This document shows, one piece after another, positions 52,997 to 62,202 of a DNA stretch of 64,000 nucleotides. Under the pieces are notes generated by a model. That model did no database searches. It was not told where the DNA came from and saw nothing but the letters and a program-made list of their open reading frames with translations. The stretch is taken from positions 1-64,000 of the forward strand of contig CAIFEX010000018.1 in the NCBI GenBank assembly GCA_903789665.1. Direction: 5' to 3'. The position numbers were made by a program, and so were the translations under genes. The stretch comes from an uncultured Clostridium sp. (lineage in GTDB: Bacteria > Bacillota > Clostridia > Clostridiales > Clostridiaceae). The first letter of the stretch is position 1, and each line of letters starts with the position of its first letter.

Positions 52997-54823
52997 TTAT
53001 TCCACTGTAACAGATTTAGCCAAATTCCTAGGCTTATCCACATCACAGCCTTTTTTTATGGAAATATAATAAGCTAAAAGCTGAAGAGGAATCACCGCAA
53101 GTACCGGTGCAAATATATCCATGGTTTTTGGCAAATATATTACATAATCTGCTGCCCTTTCAACATCTTTATTCCCTTCAAAAGTAAAGGCCAAGACCTT
53201 GGCACCTCTCGTGGTCACTTCTTCGATATTGCTTACCATCTTTTTAATCAGATTTTCCTGGGTGGCACCTGCAATCACTACAGTACCATCCTCAATCAGT
53301 GCTATAGGTCCATGTTTTAATTCTCCACCAGCATAAGCCTCTGAATGAATATAAGATATTTCTTTTAACTTCAAGGATCCTTCCAGGGCAACAGCATAAT
53401 CAAGACCTCTTCCCAAGAAAAATATATCTTTATTTTTATAAATTTTTTCTGCCATTTCCTGAATGATCTCTTTATTCCCAAGGACTTTTTCTGCCTTTAT
53501 GGGCAGAGAAAGCATTTCCTTTTTTATAGATTCTATTTTTTCCGAACTCAACGTATTCTTATGCTGTGCAAAGAAAAGGGCAATTATATAAATTGCAATA
53601 AGCTGTGTTACATATGCCTTGGTAGAGGCCACTGCTATTTCGGGACCTGCCCAGGTATACAGTATGTCATCTGCTTCTCTGGATACAGAACTTCCCACTA
53701 CATTAGTTACGGCTATCACCCTGGCCCCCCGTTTTTTCGCTTCTCTCAAGGCAGCAAGGGTATCCGCCGTTTCTCCCGACTGACTTATAATTATCATAAG
53801 AGTCCTTTTATTTATAATAGGATTTCTATACCTGAATTCCGAAGCAATATCTACTTCTACCGGCATTCTAACCAATTTTTCTATTACATATTTTCCAACT
53901 ATTCCTGCATGATAAGCAGTTCCACAAGCCACTATATATATCTTATCTATATTTTCGATCTGTTCTTTAGTTAATTTTATATCATCCAAAGTCACGGGCT
54001 TGCCCGGCATAATTCTAGAAGTCATGGTGTCTCTAATTGCCTTAGGCTGTTCGTGTATCTCCTTCATCATGAAATGTTCGAATCCACCTTTTTCAGCGGC
54101 ATTAGCACTCCATGTAACATGATATATATCTTTTTTTACTTCCTTCTTATCTTCAGATAAAAGTTTTACTCCATTTTCAGTTATAACTGCAAATTCATTA
54201 TCATTTAAAAGATATATATCCCTTGTATGATTGAGTACAGCTGGAATATCCGATGCTATATAATATTCATTTTTACCCAATCCAACTATCAAAGGGCTGT
54301 CCTTTCTAACCGCGACTAATTTGCCCGGCTCTTTTGAACATATGACTCCAATAGCATAACTTCCCTTTATCTTAGATATTGCTCTTATAACTGCCTCTAC
54401 TATATCTCCCTTATAAAAATATTCTATAAGTTGAGGTATAACTTCAGTATCCGTTTCAGATACAAATTTATATCCTTTTGACATAAGCCATTCCCTAAGC
54501 TGCAAATAATTTTCCACTATTCCATTGTGAACCACACTTATAGTCCCATCCTGGCTGTTGTGGGGATGTGCATTTATATCGGAAGGTTTGCCGTGAGTGG
54601 CCCACCTTGTATGACCAATTCCAACTATCCCTTTAAGGGGATGTTTAGATAATTTATTTTCAAGATTTTCAAGTCTTCCCTTACACTTTACTACATTGAT
54701 ATGATCTTTATCTATTACAGCAACTCCAGCTGAATCATATCCCCTGTATTCAAGTTTACTGAGGCCCTCAATTAAAATAGGAGATGCCTGCTTTTTTCCA
54801 ACAAAGCCAACTATTCCGCACAT
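52997..54823 (-). CDS. glmS: glutamine:fructose-6-phosphate aminotransferase (isomerising)
   Basis: 608 residues, the normal GlmS length. The N-terminal glutaminase starts MCGIVGFVG with the catalytic Cys2. GHTRWATHGKP is conserved. Two SIS domains (about 285-600) carry CGTAYHAG and SQSGETADTLAAL, and the end DKPRNLAKSVTVE is diagnostic. It makes glucosamine-6-phosphate for wall synthesis. A glmS ribozyme in the leader should give feedback control by GlcN6P; glmM lies one gene upstream. Confidence 0.96.
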   Translation of the reverse strand: MCGIVGFVGKKQASPILIEGLSKLEYRGYDSAGVAVIDKDHINVVKCKGRLENLENKLSKHPLKGIVGIGHTRWATHGKPSDINAHPHNSQDGTISVVHNGIVENYLQLREWLMSKGYKFVSETDTEVIPQLIEYFYKGDIVEAVIRAISKIKGSYAIGVICSKEPGKLVAVRKDSPLIVGLGKNEYYIASDIPAVLNHTRDIYLLNDNEFAVITENGVKLLSEDKKEVKKDIYHVTWSANAAEKGGFEHFMMKEIHEQPKAIRDTMTSRIMPGKPVTLDDIKLTKEQIENIDKIYIVACGTAYHAGIVGKYVIEKLVRMPVEVDIASEFRYRNPIINKRTLMIIISQSGETADTLAALREAKKRGARVIAVTNVVGSSVSREADDILYTWAGPEIAVASTKAYVTQLIAIYIIALFFAQHKNTLSSEKIESIKKEMLSLPIKAEKVLGNKEIIQEMAEKIYKNKDIFFLGRGLDYAVALEGSLKLKEISYIHSEAYAGGELKHGPIALIEDGTVVIAGATQENLIKKMVSNIEEVTTRGAKVLAFTFEGNKDVERAADYVIYLPKTMDIFAPVLAVIPLQLLAYYISIKKGCDVDKPRNLAKSVTVE

Positions 54824-54944
54824 ATTAATCTTCCTTTCAATATTTAATAATTAACAAGCAGCACAATTTGATTATAGAAAATTTTACTTTACTGTAAAAT
54901 TAAAAAACCGTACTCAAACGAAACCTGAACTGCTAAAGATTTTT

Positions 54945-55290
54945 CAGGTACTTGTGCTGTGGAACCTCATATTAGATTCCTATCAAAGGCTTTTACACCA
55001 AACTGATGTTGTATCAGAAATCGCTCCCTGATTTTATCAGTTGTTAACGGTAGTGCGATACCGTGGGGCACCCGCCGAAGATTCGATACTCCCCATCCTC
55101 GTCAACTTAAGTGAGACTCCAAATCTTTGATTTGGTTAGTCGAACTTACTCAGACGGTCAAAGTCTGAGTTTCCTTATTAAAAATCAATCTTTGATTTGG
55201 TTAGTCGAACTTACTCAGACGGTCAAAGTCTGAGTTTCCCTATTAAAAATCAATCTTCGATTTGATCAGTCGAACTTAAGTTCTGGCGCT
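54945..55290 (-). ncRNA. glmS ribozyme with expanded P1
   Basis: On the minus strand the sequence from 55290 reads A|GCGCCAGAACTT; cleavage is expected between 55290 and 55289. The core GTTGACGAGGATGGGGAG and TATCGAATCTTCGGCGGGTG (about 55103-55064) matches the conserved glmS catalytic core. A P3-like hairpin ACGGTA/TACCGT follows. P1 is AACTTAAGT (55282-55274) with ACTTAAGTT (55112-55104). The 3' boundary is approximate. 55,291-55,577 holds promoter sequence (TATAAT near 55298) and a TTGACAAC/GTTGTCAA dyad at 55336-55360. Confidence 0.9.
55120..55275. repeat. 65-bp tandem repeat inside the glmS ribozyme P1 loop
   Basis: Two full copies and a third of about 26 bp, period exactly 65 (plus-strand AATCTT at 55122, 55187 and 55252). 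Copies differ at only a few positions. Each full unit carries a hairpin ACTCAGAC/GTCTGAGT (8-bp stem, 7-nt loop). The array fills most of the 161-nt insert closed by P1. Confidence 0.85.
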
Positions 55291-55577
55291 TTTATCATTA
55301 TACTGTTAACTGACAACCACCCTCCTCAAACTAAATTGACAACCTAAAATCTGTTGTCAATACATTATATTATTTAATTTGATTTTTTGTCAACTGTTAT
55401 AATTGTAAAATTCATACATTCTAAAATATAGATTTTGTCCTTACTACCTTGAAATATAATGGTTCCCGGAAATTACCCCATATAGATATAAATTCAATTC
55501 AATTATTAATTTTGTATTAACATGAAAATTTACATACTTGCCCAAACGATTTTACCTCAATTTTAATCTGCCATTAT

Positions 55578-55778
55578 CTAATTTTCCTTACATCTTTTAA
55601 ATATTATACAATCACCATCTATTTTAGGATCCTTTCCCAGGGTAGTGTAGGGTTTTTGCACAATTCCTGCAAATTCCCAGGCATTCTTTCCCCACTTATT
55701 AAATTTTTCTTCCACAGTTAAATTATCATCTGAACTCAAAAATTTTTCTGTCATAATAATCTTATATTCCCATACCAT
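55578..55778 (-). CDS. DUF4177-like small protein
   Basis: 66 residues beginning MVWEYKIIMTEKFL, with EEKFNKWGKNAWEFAGIV and the end IIFKRCKEN. This is the DUF4177 pattern (WEYK, then E-KLN-LG-EGWELV, then IFKR). The start at 55778 is chosen because GGAGG lies 9 bp upstream; the longer frame from 55817 precedes that site. Function unknown. It lies between glmM and glmS in the same direction. Confidence 0.6.
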   Translation of the reverse strand: MVWEYKIIMTEKFLSSDDNLTVEEKFNKWGKNAWEFAGIVQKPYTTLGKDPKIDGDCIIFKRCKEN

Positions 55779-55937
55779 CAAAACATACCTCCAATATTTT
55801 GTAATAGGTAAAATCATTTAGGCCTTAATTAATATACTTCCCAATTTCGCAATATAATAGGAAAAATAAAACTAAAATAAAAATACACTGTTTCCTATTC
55901 CGCACAGTGTATTAAAATCTACATATTTTTAAATATT

Positions 55938-57290
55938 TTATGAATTAGCTTTTCGTTGAATCAATCCGGCTAAATTATGGGCAATTTTGTCTATTTCACT
56001 TTGCCTTTCACCTTCCAGCATAACCCTGACCAAAGGTTCCGTACCTGAAGGTCTTATAAGCACTCTTCCACAGCCATCCAGCCTCTTTTCAACTTCTCCT
56101 ATCTTTTCCATTATTTCTTCATCTTCTCTATAAATGTTTTTCTTTTCATTTGGCACTTTTGCATTTACCAATACCTGGGGTAAATTTTTCATCATAGAAG
56201 CAAGATCAGATAATTTTTTACCACTTTTTTTGACTATGTATGATATCTGCAGTGCAGTAACAAGCCCGTCCCCTGTAGTATTATAATCAAGCATAATTAT
56301 GTGGCCTGACTGCTCTCCTCCAAGCTTATATCCACCCTCCTTCATCTTTTCAAGTACATATCTATCTCCAACTTTGGTCTTTACAGTATGCATTTCTTCC
56401 TTTTTAAGTGCTATATCAAGTCCCATATTACTCATAACAGTAACTACCACTGTATTTTTATAAAGCCTGCCCTTATCCTTTAAATCCTTACCTATTACAG
56501 CCATGATAAGATCTCCATTTATGAGGTTTCCCTTTTCGTCTACAGCAATACACCTATCTGCATCCCCGTCAAAAGCAAGTCCTAAATCAAATCCAGAGTT
56601 TGCTACAATATTCATAAGCTGATCAGGATGGGTAGAACCACATTTATTATTTATATTTATCCCATCTGGTTTATTGTTTATGACTTTTACTTCGGCTCCC
56701 AGTTCTTTAAAAGCTCTTGCAGAAGTTATGTGGGAAGCTCCGTTGGCACAATCCAGAACTATCTTCAATCCTTTTAAGTCACCATCAATAGTTGATTTTG
56801 CAAAATCTATATAATCTTTCAGTGCGCCTTCACTTTTAACAATTTTTCTTCCTATTTCCTCACCAAAAGGTATGGATATTCCTTTAAAATCATTTTCAAT
56901 TATGTACTGTATTTTATCTTCTAATTCATCAGACAATTTATAACCTGAGCCATTAAAAAATTTTATACCATTATATTCCACTGGATTATGAGAAGCGGAT
57001 ATTACTACTCCTGCATCTGCCTTGTATTTTCTTGTCAAATAAGCCACTGCCGGTGTTGGTATCACTCCAATGCAAATAGCTTTTGCCCCTATGGAAAGTA
57101 TGCCAGAGACCAATGCACTTTCCAGCATATCTCCAGATATCCTCGTGTCCATTCCCACAAGTATCTTAGGTTTACGCACTGCTTCTGTGAGCACATAGGC
57201 TCCTGCCTTTCCCAGCTTATACGCCAATTCCGGAGTCAATTCCCTATTTGCAATTCCTCTTACACCATCAGTACCAAACATTCTTTGCAT
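55938..57290 (-). CDS. glmM: phosphoglucosamine mutase
   Basis: 450 residues. It starts [20 protein letters not shown], the phosphoserine loop is [15 protein letters not shown] (Ser about 101), the Mg loop is FDGDADRCI, the sugar loop is GEQSGHI and the phosphate loop is [11 protein letters not shown]. It converts GlcN6P to GlcN1P, the step after GlmS in UDP-GlcNAc synthesis. The two genes are separated by the ribozyme and a small gene and are on the same strand. Confidence 0.95.
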   Translation of the reverse strand: MQRMFGTDGVRGIANRELTPELAYKLGKAGAYVLTEAVRKPKILVGMDTRISGDMLESALVSGILSIGAKAICIGVIPTPAVAYLTRKYKADAGVVISASHNPVEYNGIKFFNGSGYKLSDELEDKIQYIIENDFKGISIPFGEEIGRKIVKSEGALKDYIDFAKSTIDGDLKGLKIVLDCANGASHITSARAFKELGAEVKVINNKPDGININNKCGSTHPDQLMNIVANSGFDLGLAFDGDADRCIAVDEKGNLINGDLIMAVIGKDLKDKGRLYKNTVVVTVMSNMGLDIALKKEEMHTVKTKVGDRYVLEKMKEGGYKLGGEQSGHIIMLDYNTTGDGLVTALQISYIVKKSGKKLSDLASMMKNLPQVLVNAKVPNEKKNIYREDEEIMEKIGEVEKRLDGCGRVLIRPSGTEPLVRVMLEGERQSEIDKIAHNLAGLIQRKANS

Positions 57291-57392
57291 ATCAATACCT
57301 CACTTATCAAAAGTTAATTTGTCTTTTTATATTATATTACATTAGGAATATTTCTACAATGCACTTTTCTGCGGCTTAAAAACAGGAAATAA

Positions 57393-57441
57393 AAAGCACT
57401 TTATCAAATGCCACTGCAGTAGTTATTTAATAAAGTGCTTT
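57393..57441 (-). terminator. terminator of the VOR operon
   Basis: AAAGCACTTTAT (57393-57404) and ATAAAGTGCTTT (57430-57441), 12-bp arms. On the minus strand a TTTTTATTT tail follows, just after the gamma-subunit gene. Confidence 0.75.
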
Positions 57442-57451
57442 ATTTAAAAAT

Positions 57452-57982
57452 TTACTTTACAAATTCAATTCCTTTCTCAACAGCTCTTTTATTGGATTCA
57501 AAGAATTTTTCCTTTCCATGAGCTTTCAAAGAGTTTAATAATTGATCCTTGGAAACTATACCAGTTTCTTTTACCAGAGCTCCCAGCAAAATCATATTTG
57601 CTATTTTTTTACTTCCTATCTTCTCTGCTATGGTTTGAGCCGGAATTGCTATGGTCTTTATGTCCTTTCTTTTTGGCATAATATCTATTAAGTCCGAGTC
57701 CATTACTATTATACCGCCTGGTTCTACCGAGTTCTCAAATTTCTCCAGAGAAGGTCTATTCATTACAACTACACTATCTGCCCTCAACACCACAGGGGAA
57801 CCTATATCCTCATTAGTCAATATGACAGAACAGTTGGCCGTGCCTCCTCTCATTTCAGGACCATATGAAGGAAGCCATGAAACATTCAAATCAGCATCCA
57901 TACCTGCATAAGCTAAAAACTTACCCATAGACAAAATACCCTGTCCGCCAAAGCCTGCAAAAATCATTTGTTGTGATGACAT
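57452..57982 (-). CDS. 2-oxoacid:ferredoxin oxidoreductase, gamma subunit
   Basis: 176 residues of the POR/KOR gamma family, starting IFAGFGGQGILSMGKFLA with ATYGPEMRGG-like SYGPEMRGGTANC. It is the last gene of a four-gene order delta-alpha-beta-gamma; GGGGAGGTGA before its start lies in the end of the beta gene. The complex oxidises a 2-oxoacid to acyl-CoA and CO2 with reduction of ferredoxin. Confidence 0.9.
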   Translation of the reverse strand: MSSQQMIFAGFGGQGILSMGKFLAYAGMDADLNVSWLPSYGPEMRGGTANCSVILTNEDIGSPVVLRADSVVVMNRPSLEKFENSVEPGGIIVMDSDLIDIMPKRKDIKTIAIPAQTIAEKIGSKKIANMILLGALVKETGIVSKDQLLNSLKAHGKEKFFESNKRAVEKGIEFVK

Positions 57983-57983
57983 T

Positions 57984-58733
57984 TTACTTCACCTCCCCAG
58001 TAGTGTCTTTCTTTACTCCCAGAGGATAATATGGTATCATGTTATCTCTCAGCCACTGCATTGCTTCCTTAGGAGATAAACCCCAGTTAGTAGGACATAT
58101 CGAAAGGACTTCAATTAATGAGAATCCTTTTCCTTCCAGCTGATTTTGGAATGCTTTTTTTATAGCTTTCTTAGCCGTTAAAAGGTGAGGTATGGTATCT
58201 ACAGAAACTCTTTCCACATAGCATGCCCCTGTGAGAGTAGATATCATTTCCGAAACTCTTACCGGATAGCCGGCTATTTTTGTATCCCTTCCGTAAGGGG
58301 TCGTTTCAGTAACTTGTCCCGGTAATGTAGTTGGAGCCATCTGTCCTCCCGTCATACCGTAAATACAATTATTCACAAATATAGTAGTGACATTTTCTCC
58401 TCTTGTAGCGGCATGGACTATCTCCGCGGTACCTATTGCTGCTAAATCTCCATCACCTTGATAAGTAAACACTACACTATCCGGATTAGTCCTCTTTATT
58501 CCTGTAGCAACTGCTGGTGCCCTGCCATGAGCTGCTTCAAAAACATCACAGGCAAAGTAATTATAAGCCAAAACTGAACATCCTACCGGTACAACTGCAA
58601 TGGTTTTGTCCAAAATTCCAAGTTCATCTATTGCCTCCCCAACCAATTTATGAATTACTCCATGAGTACAGCCTGGACAATAGTGTGTTGGTACATCCAA
58701 CAGTGATTTCGGTGGTGCATATACTACAGTCAT
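57984..58733 (-). CDS. 2-oxoacid:ferredoxin oxidoreductase, beta (TPP-binding) subunit
   Basis: 249 residues. The TPP-binding core is visible as YQGDGDLAAIGTAE and NNCIYGMTGGQMAPTT. CPGCTHG near the N-terminus provides Cys residues typical of the VOR/KOR beta subunit. It starts at the last base of the alpha stop (TAATG overlap). The length and motifs fit 2-oxoglutarate and 2-ketoisovalerate enzymes; the neighbouring acid kinases favour a branched-chain substrate. Confidence 0.9.
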   Translation of the reverse strand: MTVVYAPPKSLLDVPTHYCPGCTHGVIHKLVGEAIDELGILDKTIAVVPVGCSVLAYNYFACDVFEAAHGRAPAVATGIKRTNPDSVVFTYQGDGDLAAIGTAEIVHAATRGENVTTIFVNNCIYGMTGGQMAPTTLPGQVTETTPYGRDTKIAGYPVRVSEMISTLTGACYVERVSVDTIPHLLTAKKAIKKAFQNQLEGKGFSLIEVLSICPTNWGLSPKEAMQWLRDNMIPYYPLGVKKDTTGEVK

Positions 58734-59803
58734 TATTTTTCCCCTCCCATCATGGCCTTAGCCTTTTTTAAAATATCTGAAGGCTCTGGAATTACTCCTC
58801 CAGATGTTCCATAAAAACCTACTGGTTTTCTACCGTTAGATGCCAATTTAACATCATAAACCATTTGTCCACAGCTCATTTCCACAGATAGATAGCCATG
58901 TTTGGTCTTGTTTACTGTTTTTTCAAAAGCTTCCATTGGGAACGGCCACAAAGTTATCGGCCTTATCAGACCTATATTTATCCCTTCTTTTTTAGCCATC
59001 TTAATAACATTTTTACATATCCTCGACGTAGTTCCATACGCAACCAGTATCAAATCACATTCCCCATCACAATTAGTCAATTCGTATCTGACTTCATTTT
59101 CTCTTATTTTGTTGAACTTCTCTTGAAGTTTATTATTGTGAGCCTGCAAATCTTCAGGTGCCAAATACAGGGAATTTATAATATTGTGTTTTTTCCTCCC
59201 TCTAAGTCCATTGGCCGCCCAGGTTTTCTCAGGCAGCTTTTTCTGAGGTCTTTCTTTAAATTCAACAGGTTCCATCATTTGTCCAAGCATTCCATCTCCC
59301 ATTACCATACAAGGGGTTCTGTACATATCGGCTACATCAAAAGCATCCTGTATCAAATCTATCATTTCCTGTATGGAAGCTGGTGCAAATACAGGCATAT
59401 TATAATCTCCATGTCCTCCGCCCTTTGTTGCCTGAAAATAATCTGATTGCGCTGGCTGTATACTGCCAAGACCTGGACCTCCTCTTACTATGTTCATAAT
59501 AAGACAAGGTAATTCTGCTGCCGCAATGTAAGATATACCTTCTGATTTTAAGCTAACTCCCGGCGAACTTGAAGATGTCATACATCTAACACCACTACCT
59601 GCCGCACCATAAACCATATTTATAGCAGCTACTTCACTTTCAGCTTGAATGAAAACCCTGTTTATTTTTGGCATAACCTTGGACATGTAAGCTGCAACTT
59701 CTGTCTGTGGGGTAATAGGATATCCAAAAAAAGCTTTACATCCTGCTTTTACAGCTGCTTGCCCTATAGCTTCATTACCCTTCATTAATACCTTCTCTAC
59801 CAT
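58733..59803 (-). CDS. vorB: 2-oxoacid:ferredoxin oxidoreductase, alpha subunit (VorB type)
   Basis: About 356 residues. KGNEAIGQAAVKAGCKAFFG, YPITPQTEVAAYM, then QAESEVAAINMVYGAAGSG and SSSPGVSLKSEGISY are the pyrimidine-domain motifs of the KOR/VOR alpha subunit. The start at 59803 is used because AAGGAGG lies about 11 bp upstream; an in-frame start at 59833 would overlap the ferredoxin gene. Usually annotated 3-methyl-2-oxobutanoate dehydrogenase VorB in clostridia. Substrate is inferred. Confidence 0.88.
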   Translation of the reverse strand: MVEKVLMKGNEAIGQAAVKAGCKAFFGYPITPQTEVAAYMSKVMPKINRVFIQAESEVAAINMVYGAAGSGVRCMTSSSSPGVSLKSEGISYIAAAELPCLIMNIVRGGPGLGSIQPAQSDYFQATKGGGHGDYNMPVFAPASIQEMIDLIQDAFDVADMYRTPCMVMGDGMLGQMMEPVEFKERPQKKLPEKTWAANGLRGRKKHNIINSLYLAPEDLQAHNNKLQEKFNKIRENEVRYELTNCDGECDLILVAYGTTSRICKNVIKMAKKEGINIGLIRPITLWPFPMEAFEKTVNKTKHGYLSVEMSCGQMVYDVKLASNGRKPVGFYGTSGGVIPEPSDILKKAKAMMGGEK

Positions 59804-59822
59804 AAAAAGCCTTACCTCCTTA

Positions 59823-60032
59823 TTATTTTTCAACAGTTATTACACAGTCTGGACAAATTCTAGCACAAGATGCACATGCTATGCATTCTTGCATTTTATC
59901 TTGCGGAACAATAGCTGGATGATACCCTTTTGCATTTAACTTAGTGGAAAATGACACAATTTTCTTCGGACAGACTTCTATACAATGTCCACAACCTTTG
60001 CATCTCTCTTCCCTAAAAGTCACTTTTGGCAT
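59823..60032 (-). CDS. 2-oxoacid:ferredoxin oxidoreductase, delta (ferredoxin) subunit
   Basis: 69-residue 2[4Fe-4S] ferredoxin with CKGCGHCIEVCP and CIACASCARICPDC. As first gene of the operon it supplies the internal electron wire of the complex. GAGGGG precedes the start. A separate ferredoxin role is unlikely given the tight operon. Confidence 0.92.
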   Translation of the reverse strand: MPKVTFREERCKGCGHCIEVCPKKIVSFSTKLNAKGYHPAIVPQDKMQECIACASCARICPDCVITVEK

Positions 60033-60173
60033 GAGAAATCCCCTCCTAAAAATTTAGCTATTAAATAATCTGTATTTCACTATAATGTCTCTAGATAATA
60101 AATTAATATTATTAATTCTATATAAATTTTATTTCTAGCATATTATTATTTTAATAAATCATTTATAAATACC

Positions 60174-60836
60174 TTACTCCCAAGGTGTCTTCATATAAAT
60201 ATCTATAGAAAATACCTTTGCACTTACTTTTCCTTGAACTTTATCTGCTAAATCCTTTCTACATACAGTATATGCATGGGGTATCCTTAACTTACGAGAT
60301 AATTCTTCAACCAGCTTATCCCCTTTCAATATATCTGATACAGTAGTTTCATAGGATAAATTATTATTTGAAATGAGATGAGTTACTTTCAACCTTGATG
60401 CAGCTTCTATAAATTTTATATATTTTTCAGTATCCTCAATATTTGAGGTAAAAGGCCTTTTGTTATTGATCACATAGTACATGTCATAGGGTTCGCTTTT
60501 AAAAAATCTGTTGAACTGCCCAAGAGCCACAGCTCCCTGATCATCCCCTCCTACATCGAAAAATGCCTGATAACTTTTGTCATTGAATACTGAAAGCACT
60601 TCAGCAGGCACTACCATTAATTCTGCATTCAATAAATCCGGATCTGAAGATATAACCTTTACACCTTTTTTATTCAGTTCATCTTTTAAACTTCTTGTAC
60701 AAAAATAGGGATTTACTATATCTAAATCCACTATTGCAGTATTTTTATTTTCATTTGCAGAATTTATTGCAAAATTAATAGCCACTTCAGTTTTTCCACT
60801 TCCAAAATGTCCTGTAAATATTTTAATTCTACTCAT
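60174..60836 (-). CDS. P-loop ATP-binding protein
   Basis: 220-residue SIMIBI/CobQ-like NTPase. Walker A is FTGHFGSGKTEVAINFAI (deviant-type context), and IVDLDIVNPYFCTRS is the switch I/Walker A' Asp region. ADVGGDD-like FFDVGGDDQGA is present. No cofactor Cys motif is obvious. Such proteins sit near buk and VOR/POR genes in clostridia but have no assigned role. It lies between VOR and buk, same strand, with its own upstream region. Confidence 0.75.
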   Translation of the reverse strand: MSRIKIFTGHFGSGKTEVAINFAINSANENKNTAIVDLDIVNPYFCTRSLKDELNKKGVKVISSDPDLLNAELMVVPAEVLSVFNDKSYQAFFDVGGDDQGAVALGQFNRFFKSEPYDMYYVINNKRPFTSNIEDTEKYIKFIEAASRLKVTHLISNNNLSYETTVSDILKGDKLVEELSRKLRIPHAYTVCRKDLADKVQGKVSAKVFSIDIYMKTPWE

Positions 60837-61061
60837 ATTATCACCTCATTTAAATAACTTGTACTTAATCTTGCATGTATAGTAAACGGTTGCATGTGGT
60901 AAAACATTCAGTTTTCATGTTTTCTCATTTGTAAACACGGTATTGAAAATATCTGATAATTATATATAATATGAATAATTACTATCAATTTAAAATTTAG
61001 ATGATTCTTTATATATCTTCTTAAATATATTATATCACAAATTTTTAAATTTTTTAATTAA

Positions 61062-62129
61062 TTATCTATATTCTTTAATTTCTTCTCCCTTCAATGCTCT
61101 CAATCCCGCATCCGCCAGTTCCAACAGCTCATATTCCCCAGGAAGACAAATTACAGGTGCAATAAAAGATACTCTTTTCTTTACCTCATCTACCGCTTTT
61201 TCACTATAAGCTATACCTCCTGTTAAAATTACAGCATTCACGTCTCCTGAGAGAACTGCTGCACATCTCCCTACTTCCTTCGACACCTGAAGTATAAAAG
61301 CATCAAATACATCTTTAGCATTTTTATTTCCATTATTGACTTTCATCTCCAATTTTCTAAAATCGCTTGTCCCTAAATATGCCGTTATTCCTCCCTCTCC
61401 AGTTATCATTTTCTTGATTTTTTGATGGCTGTACTTACCACTATAACAGAGATTTACTAAATCACCCACCGGCAGTCCACCGGCTCTCTCCGTTGCAAAT
61501 GGCCCATCTCCATCTAGTGCATTATTTACATCTATGACCTTTCCTCTTTTATGTGCCCCTACTGAAACTCCACCGCCTAGATACGCAACTATTAAATTTA
61601 AATCTGCATAATCTTTTCCTATGCTTTCAGCATATCGTTTTGCTGCCGACTTCTGGCCCAAAGCATGAAATCTGCTTTTTCTGATTATTTCAGGCATACC
61701 TGATATCCTTGCTATATCCTGCAGCTCATCTATAGTAACCGAATTTACTGTAAATGCAGGTATTTTTAAAGGATTTGCTATACTATAGGCTATTATTGCC
61801 CCCAAATTTGAAGCATGTTCTCCCTGTGTTCCCGACTTTAAATCATTTATCATGAGTTCGTTTACTCTATAAATTTCATCTTTTGCAAGATCTAAAAGGC
61901 CTCCCCGTCCAACAATTGCATCCAAAGTATTCAAATCAAAATTTTTTTCTCTCAATACCCTCAGCACATCTTCTTTTCTGAACTGGAACTGATCATAAAT
62001 TTTACTGTATTTACTTGTACAAGTTGATGAATACGTTATAGTTTCCTCTATTATTTTTTCCCCATCTTTGCAAACGTATACCTTAGTTGATGTAGAACCC
62101 GGGGCAATCACTAAAACTCTGTATTCCAT
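61062..62129 (-). CDS. buk: butyrate kinase, copy A
   Basis: 355 residues of the acetate/butyrate kinase (ASKHA) fold. Phosphate-1 is VIAPGSTSTKVYV, the catalytic region is GRGGLLDL, the phosphate-2 region is VAYLGGGVSVGAH, and the adenosine motif is VILTGGIAYS. It makes ATP from butyryl-phosphate or, in the branched-chain context, isobutyryl/isovaleryl-phosphate. It follows copy B by 73 bp. The downstream VOR suggests a chain oxoacid, acyl-CoA, acyl-P, acid; the phosphotransferase would lie outside the window. Confidence 0.9.
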   Translation of the reverse strand: MEYRVLVIAPGSTSTKVYVCKDGEKIIEETITYSSTCTSKYSKIYDQFQFRKEDVLRVLREKNFDLNTLDAIVGRGGLLDLAKDEIYRVNELMINDLKSGTQGEHASNLGAIIAYSIANPLKIPAFTVNSVTIDELQDIARISGMPEIIRKSRFHALGQKSAAKRYAESIGKDYADLNLIVAYLGGGVSVGAHKRGKVIDVNNALDGDGPFATERAGGLPVGDLVNLCYSGKYSHQKIKKMITGEGGITAYLGTSDFRKLEMKVNNGNKNAKDVFDAFILQVSKEVGRCAAVLSGDVNAVILTGGIAYSEKAVDEVKKRVSFIAPVICLPGEYELLELADAGLRALKGEEIKEYR

Positions 62130-62202
62130 ACTTTATCTCCTCCAAACTTTATCTCCTCCAAAATTATATTTACTACTTTTATCAGAATTATCTCCAATAT
62201 AG

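Noticed and set aside
55120-55275. Tandem repeats considered as a CRISPR-like array
   Set aside because: Copies are directly adjacent with no unique spacers, the period is 65 bp, and they sit inside a recognisable glmS ribozyme.
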